From Epiperipatus broadwayi (Eukaryota; Onychophora; Udeonychophora; Euonychophora; Peripatidae): a stretch of 64,000 nt of DNA. Within the stretch, counting starts at the first letter, position 1. Every line of letters begins with the position of its first letter. The stretch spans positions 2,358,001 to 2,422,000 of the forward strand of contig JAQFVV010006310.1 in NCBI GenBank assembly GCA_028023455.1, read 5' to 3'. Positions 1-11,262 of this stretch are shown here, piece by piece. Both the position numbers and the translations under genes were made by a program. Under the pieces are notes generated by a model. It had not been told where the DNA came from. It saw only the letters and a list, made by a program, of their open reading frames with translations, and made no database searches.

Positions 1-1094
1 ATTGCTCAGGAGTTGATAAGAAGATCAAATACTGGAAGTAACAGGTTTGTGTGCAATTTGTGAACTTAAGGTCCAGAGTCTGCCACTTTGATCCTACACC
101 AAACTACATAGGATATTTTACTATTAATAGGAAGCCACCACCTGATTGTCACATAAATGCTATTTCTACAGTATTCGCTATTTGTTTTTTTAGCATTTAT
201 TTAGTACAGTATTATAATGAGGAAGTTTATTCATTTCATTTGTGGTCAACCTTTTCCTCTTTTAAAATCATCAACTTTTCTAAACATTATACATTTTTTA
301 ATTAATTACATCAATTCATGATATTATCAAAATAAATTAATTTAACTTAATCATTTATGAAAATGAAATTTCATATTTATCCTGATCAAATAGTGACTTA
401 CTCATTTTTCCTTTCTACCTATAATACTGTACAAATTCTTAGTTATATACTAAACAGAAGCTTTAAAGTTGCATTTATGTTTTTTTGCATTTTTCTTCTT
501 CATTGTTTAATATCTATAATTATAAATAGACACTGAAACTATTCTGATATCTATCTATCTAAATATCTTTTCTGGACAACTCTATTTGACGTTAGTCTTT
601 TCATTAATTTATTAGTTTTAATATCCCTTATTGAAGATAAATTATTTAGTAAAGAAAAAATCTAATGACTTCTATATTTTCATATAATTTTAAAGACAAT
701 AGATAGTTTTGCTGCCGAAAGCTTTGTCTTTTTTGATGACACATCTTTTCATTTTTTTTAAAAAAAACTTCCTTAACACCAAGTCTTTTCCATTTTGCAA
801 GCAAATATGGATATAAAATTGATGAAATTTTTTTATTATTCCTAAACTTATATATTTTTTAAATCAATTTGTCTTTTTTTAAAATATAATCAATAAACAA
901 GTTGTATAGATAAAGTGCAAATCCAGCAATAACACTGTCAGTTCTTTCAATAGTCTGTTTCAACTGTAGCTTCAGGCTTTCCGATCTTAATTTTTTTATA
1001 TAATACTAGTGAGATTCTACGATTTATTCATTGTTATAAGAACATTGCATAATTTAGTATAAAGGATTTGTTGTAATCAATCAATGATACTTTT

Positions 1095-1138
<44 letters not shown>

Positions 1139-2260
1139 TTTGCTTTGTGTTGTTTTTGTTTTTTCAATTTAGCATAAATGAGAAATGTTATACCTTGTTT
1201 CTTGATTTTACCTATAACCTCATATATTTTTATTAATTTTTTAATTTACATTGAATAATTTTCAGCATAATATTATCACATGTAATGTAAAAGATTATGT
1301 AGTGTAAGATATATTATATAATAGTTTGTATTTCCTATCAATATTTCTTTGCATATACGATTGTAAATGGATTTTTTTTCCAGATTAATTGGCATAAATT
1401 GATTAATTTTTCCAGATTTTTATAAAATTTTTGATGTAGTACTATCAATTTGTGACATCTTTTGTCATCATCTAATATTTCATCTTTTATTATTGAGAGT
1501 TTATTTATATTGCTAACTTCATCAAAAAAAATGTCCTGATTGATGTCTTTGTGGTGTCATTTAAGGAATGTATTATAACTGAGGAATTAACTTTAAAGTC
1601 TGATGCTGACAGTATTAGTAAACTAATGTCAAGTGAAATTACTTTTAACATTTGTCATTTTATTTTTAGATTTGAAAAAAATATGTCTTAGAAAGGTAGG
1701 TGTTGAGGAATTAAAAGTAGGATGATGTGTTTTTGAGATGGTTTTATAAATAGGGATTATATGAATATTTTATCTAGTAAGAGTAGAACAATGTAAGAGT
1801 TTGTCTGTTAGAACATTTGATTTTAGATATTGTTAGGACATTAGAGAAAACATGTAAACATAATAATGTTATAATTGTAAAAAAAAAATTGATTTTTTAT
1901 CAATGTATCTCTCAACTCAACTTTACCATATCACATCTTTCTACTAATTCAGAACTCCAGCTACTTTCTCTCATAAGACACACATTTTTGCAAACAACAT
2001 TAACTGATTAGGTGAGTTACAGTATCAAACACTTAATTTCCCTATCCCTGTTGACAGTTTGATACTTTTTCAAAATGTACTGGAGGTAACAAATTATGCA
2101 GAGAAAAATACCAAAGAAAAACAAGACATTTTGAGGATATGATTAAAAGTTAGAAAAAAAAATGAACAGGCAGGATGGGGGGTTATTATTAAAGTTTGGT
2201 AATGGGATAAATTTAAATAAAGTTTAAGAAATTGAGATTGAAAACTTAGTATAAGAATAT
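1..2260. other. AT-rich non-coding stretch
   Basis: No coding region with recognisable protein similarity is visible on either strand. Short open frames are present but are phenylalanine/isoleucine/asparagine-rich, as expected from random AT-rich DNA. Contents are homopolymeric A and T runs and one (TA)n tract. No gene is supported here. Confidence 0.7.
1098..1136. repeat. (TA)n dinucleotide repeat
   Basis: About 39 bp of uninterrupted TA/AT alternation. It is one of many such tracts in the window and can extrude as a cruciform. Confidence 0.95.
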
Positions 2261-2261
2261 T

Positions 2262-2409
2262 AAAACAGGAAAAACTCTTCATACAATATTGTCACTCAGT
2301 GTAAACCAGAGTAATCAATGGATGCCAGAAGACTTGTGCATAAAATCCCCATCTAGTGCCTACTCATCCAATATTCCCAGACTAGTTTCTGGCTTGTAGC
2401 CTTTGTTAG
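2262..2409 (-). repeat. Dispersed repeat with hammerhead-like core, copy 1
   Basis: Read on the minus strand, this stretch matches the plus-strand segment near 40054-40206 over roughly 140 bp, with scattered substitutions. Shared blocks include GCCAGAAACTAGTCTGG and GGCACTAGATGGGGATTTTA. At 2380-2409 the minus strand carries the right-hand half of a hammerhead ribozyme: a GGC/GCC stem, GAAAC and a GUC cleavage triplet. The CUGAUGA box has decayed to CTAACAA. It looks like an old copy of a short non-coding retroelement; the class is unknown. Repeat status is clear, the ribozyme reading is inference. Confidence 0.7.
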
Positions 2410-2559
2410 TTATAAGCAAGCATAAGAAATGGTGATCATGTGATGTTTATTAGTATAAGAATAGAGATGACAATCTTTTAGATGTGTAGTAGGGGCTAAA
2501 TTTATTAATTTATTAAAGGAAGAGAATAAAATGTTATGTGAGTTAATTAAGAATAAATT

Positions 2560-4248
2560 TTATTATTCGTTAAACTAAAAAGAAAAGTGGAAAATTTATA
2601 AATAAAAGAAAAGAATATAAGATTGGAGATAGATATAAAAAAATACATATGTTTATTTTATGGGTATTAATAAAATATAAAACAATATGAATGAAAATAG
2701 AAAGATATGAATGTAAGGATAGAAAATAAGTTTTCAGAATAGTTAAGAAAAAGAATTTTTTAAAAAGATGTTAATACAGGAACTGATTCTATAAATAAGT
2801 AAAGAGTAGAAATATTAATAAGTAAAGAGTGTTGAAAGAGAGTCTATAGAAGAAAAATTAGATTTATTAATAGTGAAAGAAACACATTTGAAAAATGAAA
2901 AAAAAAAGAAAGCATTTTCAGAAATGTACATAGAAGAAGTTAAACACATATATTACAAATATGGAAGAAAGGTAACATTTAAATATATATATATATGAAA
3001 ATCATATGTGTATTCGATTGAATTAGATTAAGGAGGAAGTAGATATGTGTTACAGTATATTTATTTATCAACAGGAGTTGAAGAAAATGTGAAATAAATA
3101 AATAAAAGTATTTGGAAATGTTTGTATAGAGATAAAATGAGTTAACAAAGAATAATTATAAAATATTGATTTTAGGTAATATGAATGATCATATTAATGA
3201 AATTGATGGAATGGAGAGTATAAATAGAGTATTACTAAAAATATATATAGAGAGAAAATGAATTGAAATTTGAGACTTTGAATAAAATATATATTGGAGA
3301 CTTTACATAGTCAATGCAGAATCTGAAGTCTACTATTGGTTGCAATTTGGTAAATAAATAGGAATTAAAAAACGATAAATTGAACTAAAAATAAATACAA
3401 CTAAAGTGTTTGATAAGAAAAAAAACAGATGTAGTAGTTAACATAATTTTATGTTGTAGAATTTGAATGATTAGATAATGACCTTTACAAAAAGATTGAA
3501 AGTTGGAAAGACTTATATAAGACGATAATTTTAAAATTTATGAAAAACGTATGGACGTGGAGAATAATACAAACGAGTGTTATAACCAACAGGCTGATTA
3601 AAAGGAATTGGATGAAAAATATAATAAAAAGACTAAAAGAAAAGAAGAAAAGATTATCAAGTGGTTGTGGATAAGCAAATAGAAGAAGTGGTGGTAAATA
3701 TTAGATCAGATAACTGTTTGGGGAGGGGGGGGAATAACTAGAATAGAATTAAGACATAAATTAGATGAATTTAGTAAGAAGTTGATAGAGAAGTTTATCA
3801 TTTCAGAAATGAAGGATTGTGAAAAAAATTGCAGATATATAAAATAGAGAAGTAAGAAGAAATGTGTTATATTGTTAAGTGCAGTATGAAAAATATGTGA
3901 AGATATGGAAAAACTTTGAAAAAAATGCTTCATTAATGTATAATAAAACTTTGTATAAAGGAGAGTTGCTAAATGAATATGACTCATTAAAGAGCTTATG
4001 AGAAGATGTACAGAATAACTGATGTGAAATTAAATAGAAACACATATAGATTGAAAAAAAGAAAATTAAGAGAACTGGATAGTATGGAGCTGAAATGTTA
4101 ATAGATGTACAAGTATATACATGTATTGGTTTATATATATATAATTATTCAAAACAATACAATAATTAATACAGTAACAATATTTTAAACAAATATATAC
4201 CAATTTAATAGAAGTACTTTCAATAAAAATTATTCTATTTATTTAAAA

Positions 4249-4308
<60 letters not shown>

Positions 4309-5940
4309 CTAATAAGATTTTAAATAAATAGAAGAGTATGAGAAGTTATATTATTATATACAGGAAAATGAAAAATATTTTAGCTCTTAATATGCTATAG
4401 AACAATAGCAACAATTCCCATAGTTTATAAATTATTTACATACATAACAACGGATAAAGTTAGGACTGTCATAGAAGAGCGTATCTTAGGAAAGATTCAG
4501 AAGGGAATTTATTCAAAGAAAAAGTTGAGAAATATTTTACTCATTGTCTATCTCTTCAGCAAAATGGCTTATAAAAAACAAACGAATCAAGATTTATTGC
4601 ATTTTTAGATATAGAAAAGATTTGTAATAGAATGGGTAGAAATATAGTGTAGAGAAGTCTTGAAAACATGAAAATAAAATGTGATAGAGAACTTTACAAA
4701 GATAATTGTTATAAATACTAATTGGGAAGATATAGAATTAGTAAAAGACAAATGTAACAATGGTTTGAATCAGTAATATCTTTTATCATCGTTATATTTA
4801 TTTTGCTTCTAAGAAAATTGACATTGAGATAAAAAGATTATGAATAAAAATGGGGATTTCTATAACTGTAACCATGAGAACGCATCTCTCTCTTTTTATA
4901 TATATGAATTTTTTTGCAAGTAGTGTAAAAAATATGAAGTTGATATTAGAAAAGTGGGGAGATGCATGAAGGAGTATGAAAATTAAATTCAATGAAAAAA
5001 AATGTGAGTAATAGAATTGAAGAATAAAAATGGAAGACTTTTTTTAAAAAAAAAAAAAAAGTAAAAATAATGGGAAAATAAATAATAGTTAGAGATTAAC
5101 AATTAAGAAAAAAGACAAAAAATGTAATGGGGTTAATTAAAAATCTAGAATGTTTTTCATTTAATAAATATGAAATATGTAGAATTATTTGTAAAGTAAT
5201 GATGCCTACTTTAACATTTGGAAATGATGTATTTCATACTGATCTGAAAAGTCAGAAATTTTTACATAGAATGCATTGAATGATGAATTAGACCAACAAA
5301 GGAAAATATTCAAGAGGGAATGGGTTGGATTTCTTTATTAATAAGAGAAATTAAAAGTAAATTTAAAATATTTGTATGCTAACAGTATATATATGAATAT
5401 AGATGGTCTGCATCGTTTGATATAATGGTAGTGTAATAAATCATTCGATTATTCGTTTATTTATGAAAATAGTTTAGTAACATGGTGTATACTATATTTT
5501 ATAGAGAGGCTAACAAGCCTATAGGACAAGCAAGACCTTGTAATGTGCAAAGTTAATAGATAGATAATTTGTTTCCATGTATTTATATTAGAAATGAATA
5601 AAATATTAAGAGAGTGTATTCAGACACATAATTATGAGGATTAGGAAAAGAGGATAGATAGTTGAAAAATAAGAAATAGAGTTATAGAAAATGAATAAAA
5701 AATAATTTGGAATTGTACAAATGTGTAATGACATTAGAGAGATATTAATTGTTGTTTGTGGCAAGGGCCAGAGCTTTAGACATCCAAAAAGAAGGCAAAA
5801 ATGGAATAAGGATTTAGATTGGAGATGCAATTCGTTTAGAGATAGAATAGAGAGTATTAAATACGTATTTTTGGAGTATAATATGTAAGAAAAGAATCGG
5901 AATAAATTGTTTTGAAGAATGGAAGACATTCAATAGTAAA
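2560..5940 (+). pseudogene. Ancient LINE relic (APE endonuclease + reverse transcriptase)
   Basis: Highly decayed non-LTR retrotransposon with stops and frameshifts throughout. Traces on the plus strand occur in the expected order. Near 2850-2890 is EKLDLLIVKETHLKNEK, the endonuclease E-T-H-L motif. Near 3170-3240 is ILGNMNDHINEIDGME, matching the G-D-F-N-G-H-I endonuclease motif. Near 4450-4780 is a finger/palm trace beginning IEERILGKIQKG. Near 4925-5030 is SVKNMKLILEKWGDA followed by MKIKFNEKKCE, the region just after the RT active site. Near 5200-5235 is MMPTLTFGND, the thumb motif usually seen as P-x-L-T-Y-G. An RxPKRRQKW-like tail lies near 5780. Motif order resembles RTE/Jockey-type elements; the clade is not resolved. 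A (TA)n tract is inserted or expanded inside it. A purine-rich plus strand supports a single ancestral unit. Boundaries are approximate. Confidence 0.7.
4250..4302. repeat. (TA)n repeat inside LINE relic
   Basis: About 53 bp of pure TA alternation interrupting the decayed LINE between its endonuclease and RT traces. Confidence 0.95.
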
Positions 5941-7520
5941 AGAAGTGAAAGAAATAGATATTTTGTTTTTTTGTTTATGTTTTTACCATGAAATTGGGGA
6001 TCATGAAGCTATGCTGAGTTTGAAGACATTACATGTCTAAAAGATTCACGCTTGCAAGCTGAATAGAAACTGTTTCATAAACGCTCAGAGTTTGTGTTTA
6101 GATTTAGTTTCTTATTCCTGTCTTTCACTTATGATAGAAAATAGCTTGAAATCATGATCTGAAAGTGGAATTAAGGTTAGAGATAGTGAATGCTTGCTCT
6201 GACATTTATGTAAACATACGCTTGACAGTGTTTTTGGTGGAACGCCATCTATTAACATGGGATAAAAAAATGTATCAAGGCTGAAAAATTTATTGGGTAA
6301 TAAGGAGTAGTTAAGTTTTCTGGTTTATATAATGAGTTTAGGTGGGGGGGGTGTTTAACGAAACTAACAGTTTTTAAGCATATAACCAATACTCAGAAAC
6401 TTCTGATTTCATTTAATGAAAAGCAATTTTACATTATGTCATCTATTTCTTTTTAATATGACAATTTTTGGTAAACTCACTAACAATTAAATTTTGTGTA
6501 TCTGTTTTCTCGTTTCCATTTTTATTTTTTTAAAATAACATTAATGAAAAAAAAATGTATATATCTAATATGACGTTTTTATTGTAAGCTCCCGAAATTA
6601 TATATTTATCAAAAATAACAAGTACCAAAAGAAGCAACTAATAAACAAAATGAATATAATATTGTTCAGTTATTGAAATGATCAAGTTGAAAATAAAGTA
6701 AGAAATGCCTCTGGAAAGTACAAACTTGAAAGGGAAAAAACAGCACTATGGTAAGAAGTTTTAGTGAATTTAATAATACATTTATTAATGAAATACTGAC
6801 TATATTAAACATAGTCATAAATGTATCTAAATTCACAGAATTAAATAGATGGAATTTTTTACACTTAGTGATAGTAGATCTTTAATAATAAAAACATGGT
6901 CTAGATTGGAATGTGAATAGAACAAAGTTCAGTCACATATAAACTTCATACCAAGCTTAAAAGAAACTGCAACTCTATTTGATATTCTAAATATCTTTCA
7001 AAGAAGATACTTGATTTTTAAAAAATAATATCAAGAATAAATGTAAGCTTTTGAAGGTTATTTATGTTAAATCTGGTGAACTAAATATGAAAGTGAAAGA
7101 AATAATGATGAATCTGGAACAAAATGTTGTTGAAGAAAGAACAATTTAAAAAATCCAAATGGATGCTGAAAGACATGGTGGTAATTGCAAAATAAAAATT
7201 TCCAAAATTGAAAATGATTGGAAAAATTAAATATGAAAATCCAAAAATTAACATAAAAGTCAAAAAGCTATATTAGTACAAAATTTTCAAAAAATTCTTA
7301 AAAAATTGTAAAAAATTAATTACAATATTTCCACTTTATTTATTTTTTTGTATTAAGCCAATTTATTAATACAGAAATACAAAAAATAGAAACAAACTTC
7401 AACTTATTAAACTAAAAATGAAAAAAAAAAACACATGAAAGTTTTTTATATGCATTATTTAAGAAGGATAAATGAGTATATTCGATTAACTTATTAATCT
7501 AAAAGTTAAAAAAAACAAGA
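5941..7520. other. Non-coding stretch
   Basis: No recognisable coding sequence. It contains one member of a pair of related segments (6520-6625) and a G-run (GGTGGGGGGGG) near 6340. Nothing else is identifiable. Confidence 0.6.
6520..6625 (+). repeat. Dispersed direct repeat, copy A
   Basis: This segment and 8655-8757 share about 100 bp in the same orientation, with substitutions and small indels. Both begin TTTTTTAAAATAACA and share a later block TATATTTATCAAAAATA. No coding capacity. They flank the palindrome and (AAT)n cluster. They could be two copies of an unknown short element or remnants of long terminal repeats; the data do not decide. Confidence 0.55.
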
Positions 7521-7523
7521 AAC

Positions 7524-7530
7524 ATCTTTA

Positions 7531-7564
<34 letters not shown>

Positions 7565-7585
7565 TAAAGATATAACATGTAAATG

Positions 7586-7626
<41 letters not shown>

Positions 7627-7645
7627 ATCAGCATTTACATGTTAT
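7524..7645. repeat. Twin AT-cored palindromes
   Basis: Two abutting inverted repeats, each with an (AT)n core. The first has arms 7524-7534 and 7561-7571 (ATCTTTATGAT and its exact complement). The second has arms 7572-7590 and 7627-7645, a perfect 19-bp match. The layout is X-(AT)n-X'-Y-(AT)n-Y'. The same architecture with unrelated arm sequences occurs at 50079-50200. Confidence 0.9.
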
Positions 7646-7991
7646 AATATTTACTTTTTAAAATGCTTTAATTGATTGATCTTTTTCAAATTAGAATAAA
7701 ATTTTTAAATTGAAGTTTAATATATTTAAATTAAATAACATTGCTTGAAAATTGATATATAACTAAGATATAACACCTTAATTCATACTTATGTTTTCAA
7801 TATTTCAACTAGTTTGATAGATATGGAACAGAGGGTGGGAAAAATATGAAAAATATTTAATAATTTCACATTTTATAGTTAACAATTATCCTTAGAATTT
7901 TCATTTTATTTAAATAATAGTCTCAAGAGGGCTTTTTTCTTCTTTAATTTAATAACATCTTTTAAATTATTTTAAACTCTTAATGCATATG

Positions 7992-8205
<214 letters not shown>

Positions 8206-8346
8206 TATTCTAACTTTTAGCAGAAATATCTACTGATACATATATCAAGTAAGTGTCCAGTTAATTTAAAATATGATATAGTTTTACATTTTCAATAAAT
8301 GTGCTAATATTAAAAACTTAAAAATAATAGATAATTTTTTTTACAT

Positions 8347-8575
8347 TAAATGCTTTTATTAACTGTGCACTAAAAAGAAAATAATTGTTTCTTCAACCAC
8401 AATTGGAGTTTTTAGATTTAACTTGAAATAAAAGCATGGGCAGTCCAGAAATTAATTAAGTCAATCCCATTTCTGGATTGCCCATTCTCTTATTTCAAAT
8501 TAAATCCAAAAACTCCAATTATGGTTGAAGAAACAATTTGTTTTCTTTTTAGTGCACGATCAATAAAAGCATTTA
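8347..8575. repeat. 229-bp near-perfect hairpin (MITE-like)
   Basis: Arms of about 106 bp (8347-8452 and 8469-8575) are inverted complements with only a few mismatches and a 16-bp spacer. The termini read TAAATGCTTTTATT and its complement. There is no coding capacity. The size and structure fit a fold-back or MITE-type non-autonomous element. Clear target-site duplications are not visible because the flanks are low-complexity A/T runs. Confidence 0.85.
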
Positions 8576-8654
8576 GTATAAAAAAAATTTTATCTATTAT
8601 ATTTAACTAGCACATATTTAGTAATAATAAATATTGTAATTAATTTTTGCACAA

Positions 8655-8757
8655 TTTTTTTATTTTTTAAAATAACACTAGGGGGAAAAAATTAAATATT
8701 AAATGAGTTTTTATTCTATGCCCTGAAACTGTATATTTATCAAAAATACATGCTGCA
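8655..8757 (+). repeat. Dispersed direct repeat, copy B
   Basis: Second copy of the segment described at 6520-6625, in the same orientation. Conserved blocks are TTTTTTAAAATAACA near the start and TATATTTATCAAAAATA toward the end. Confidence 0.55.
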
Positions 8758-8759
8758 GA

Positions 8760-9600
8760 ACTTGGTAGACAAGGAAATGCACATGTATCCTTTTTTCATA
8801 TATAGCATTAGTAATATATTACTACTGAATAACTGTTCACAAAATGAATTGATATCAATTTAAAAAACAAGGTTATATGTAGAATAATCATTTTAATATT
8901 ACTCCTGGCAATGAAAGCTAAATTATTTATTCTTTATTGTTCATCACTTTAATATTATTCATATTTTTTCCTTATCTATAATCTATGAATTTTTTCTCTT
9001 TTACTTTGTTTTAGCCTAATATCAGTTTTTTTAGAGATTATATTTAATATGCTACAGATTTAAATATAATTTTTCATTTTAGATTTTTTCATTATATATA
9101 TATATATGCATTTTTCATAATAATATATGCAACATACATCCAAATGGTTTTAATCCAATTCTATCTCATAGGGCAACAGTATTGAAAACTATTCTTACCT
9201 CATCAGTAGCATAGTGCCATTCTGATTTCTTCTCTTTATTCAAAAAAAGCAGCTTGTGATTATTTTGTCTCTGTTGTATCCTATATTATTTCTCCATTGT
9301 ATATATTAGTAATAAAATATTTAACAAATGAGCAAACAATTAGAAGAAAATAAAACAAAATATAAATAAGGACAATAATGAAGAAAAAATATATAAGCCC
9401 TAAAATTGTTAGATGAATATGAAAAATAATATGGAAAACAATACAGATATCACCATAAAAAATATAATTTGTTATCATGAAAATTGTATATATTAATATA
9501 TGTATAAATTTTACGTGCATATTAAAGATTTGTATAGATTCCATAGATGCAAATATTGAAATATAATGGATTTTTCTGTGGTTCCATGTAATAATCTAGA
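8760..9600. other. Non-coding stretch
   Basis: AT-rich with no recognisable gene. An 87-codon minus-strand frame at 9281-9544 consists almost entirely of I, F, Y and L and shows no family motif; it is treated as chance. Confidence 0.6.
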
Positions 9601-9604
9601 TAAT

Positions 9605-9705
9605 ATTTCAGCTATGAAGTATAACCAGCAAATATCCAATTAAAACTGGCAATGAAAACTGAAATCATAACATCTTGTAATAGTAACACTATTTGTCTGA
9701 CTCAC
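9605..9705 (+). repeat. Dispersed repeat, copy 1 (paired with 57725-57825)
   Basis: About 90 bp shared in the same orientation with 57725-57825. Both begin TTCAGCTATGA and share the block CCAATTAAAACTGGCA, followed by an AAATTGAAAT-like segment and TAGTAA. Each lies upstream of a tRNA-type SINE (9826 and 58453) but at different distances, so it may be part of a larger composite repeat. Confidence 0.5.
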
Positions 9706-9825
9706 ATTAAACCAATTCAAGATGGTACAATTTCATGCATTACATTTTTAATTGGACATTTGTTTGGTTACATCATAGTTTAAAAATTTTATCTTGATTA
9801 TTACATAGAAAAAGACAAATTATAG

Positions 9826-9932
9826 TCAAGCGTTGTTAGCCAAGAGGTCAGCGCAGCTGCATTGCAAGCAAACAGTTGGTTGCAGATGGTTGTTGCAGGT
9901 TCACTTCCTGGCTGATGCTATGACATATGGAA
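9826..9932 (+). mobile_element. tRNA-derived SINE, family I
   Basis: A roughly 105-bp unit that recurs at 32614-32708 and 58453-58560, always on the plus strand. It carries a class-II-tRNA-like D arm (TGTTAGCCAAGAGGTCAGC, the RNA polymerase III A-box region), an anticodon-like stem around TGCAAGC, and a B-box-like GGTTCACTTCC. The unit ends GATGCTATGACATATGG and runs into an A-rich tail (AAAAAAAA). This promoter layout is diagnostic of a SINE. It is not an intact tRNA gene, because the acceptor stem does not pair and the variable region is over-long. Confidence 0.85.
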
Positions 9933-10516
9933 AAAAAAGACAATTATATTTTAATGTTTATCTTTGTAGATCTGTAAAAAAATTAAATTAATACTATGAT
10001 TTTTGCAGGAGAAAATTATTTGCTTGTGAAATTAAGGAAGTTTTATATTTCAAAATTTTACATATATAAATTATTTACATATGATTTATTCTCTTTTATA
10101 ATCTAAAGTATTAAGTTAAAAATGGCTTCCACTTTTGGACTAATGTGGGTCAAGTAAATACTATTACAGTTATTTGATTGTGCAATTTCAGGTAGCATTA
10201 TTCTATTCAGAATAAAATAAAATATTCAATAAGTCAAAGATTTCTCCACTACTACACAAATGTTAAAATCCTGCAAAAACTCCAGAAACTCATATATCTA
10301 ACTGTTTTCCGAAGTCCCAAAAATTATTCATAAATATGGAAAAACATTGTGAAGGAACATAATTTTTGATATCAAGACACAATTAGTTTTTTTGAATTAT
10401 TATAACTAATAAAGTTTGTAATAACAGTATGATTTATAAGTCATTTTATTGTTTTAAGACTATCTGGTGTAAGCCTGGAAAATCAATTACACCAGATGAT
10501 CACATAAATGTTACTT

Positions 10517-11262
10517 ATACATCATCATCATCATCAACCATTATCAATCCACTGCAGGATGAAGGTCTCTCCAAGTTTAATCCATCTTCTCTGATATTTA
10601 GCTTCTCTTCTCCACACCACTCCTGCAAACTTTCTTATTTCATCCGTCCATCTCACATGTGGTCTCTTTCTGGGTCTTTTACAATCTCTTGGAATCCAGT
10701 TTAATATTTCAATTGTCCATCTATTATCATCTCTTCTAGCAATGTGTCCAGCCCAACTCCACTTCAATCTTTTAATTTTTTCAATGAGGTCAGTAACACC
10801 TGTTTGTTCTGTTATCCATACATTGCATTTTCAATCTCTTCTTATTACTCCTAACACGCATCTCTCCATACTTCTTTGAGTGGGGTGGAGTCTCTGTATT
10901 GCTTTTCTATTAAGTGTCCAAGTCTCAGATCCATAAGTAAGAACTGGTAAAACACAATTATTAAAAACCTTCCTTTTCAAACACATAGGCATATTTCCTT
11001 TTAGTATCAAGTTATTTCTACCAAAAGCACTCCAACCAAGTTTAATTCTATGATTAATTTCATCCATTATATTTCCATCTGTGTTAATAATCTAACCAAG
11101 GTATTTTTAACTGTTAACTTCTTCTAATTCATCATAATCAATCTTTATTTTCATATTTTGAGCAAATCAATTAAACATTACTTTAGTCTTTTTAACATTT
11201 ATCTTTAGTCCTACTTTCATCTGATAACTCTTGCAACATTTCCTGCATCTCTGAAAAAAATA
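10517..11262 (-). pseudogene. RTE-like LINE, 3' fragment of the reverse transcriptase ORF
   Basis: Minus-strand C-terminal part of a non-LTR retrotransposon polyprotein. Reading 5' to 3': VGLKINVKKTKVMFN (after the RT active site), VNS-KYLG, INTDGNIMDEINHRIKLGWSAF, VLPVLTYGSETWTL, QRSMERCVLGVIRRD, then WSWAGHIARRDDNRW, ending RPHVRWTDEIRKFAG. This block is typical of RTE-type endonuclease-reverse transcriptases. The frame is open from 11067 to 10534 except for one TGA at 10828-10830, which fits a CGA-to-TGA change. Two more stops lie further upstream. The element is 5'-truncated near 11262. Its 3' end runs into a (TGA)n-type microsatellite tail at 10519-10534, as is usual for RTE elements. 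The catalytic RT motif is absent, so this copy cannot move itself. Confidence 0.85.

Noticed and set aside
3706-3987. 93-codon minus-strand frame
   Set aside because: Lies antisense inside the decayed plus-strand LINE; the coding trace is on the other strand.
7524-7645. CRISPR-like repeat-spacer array
   Set aside because: Only inverted repeats around AT tracts, no regularly spaced direct repeats; the genome is eukaryotic.
9281-9544. 87-codon minus-strand membrane-like protein
   Set aside because: Composition is I/F/Y/L only, as expected from AT-rich chance frames; no motif or neighbour supports it.
9826-9932. Intact tRNA gene
   Set aside because: A-box and B-box regions are present, but the acceptor stem does not pair, the central region is too long, and the same unit occurs three times with an A-rich tail; it is a SINE.
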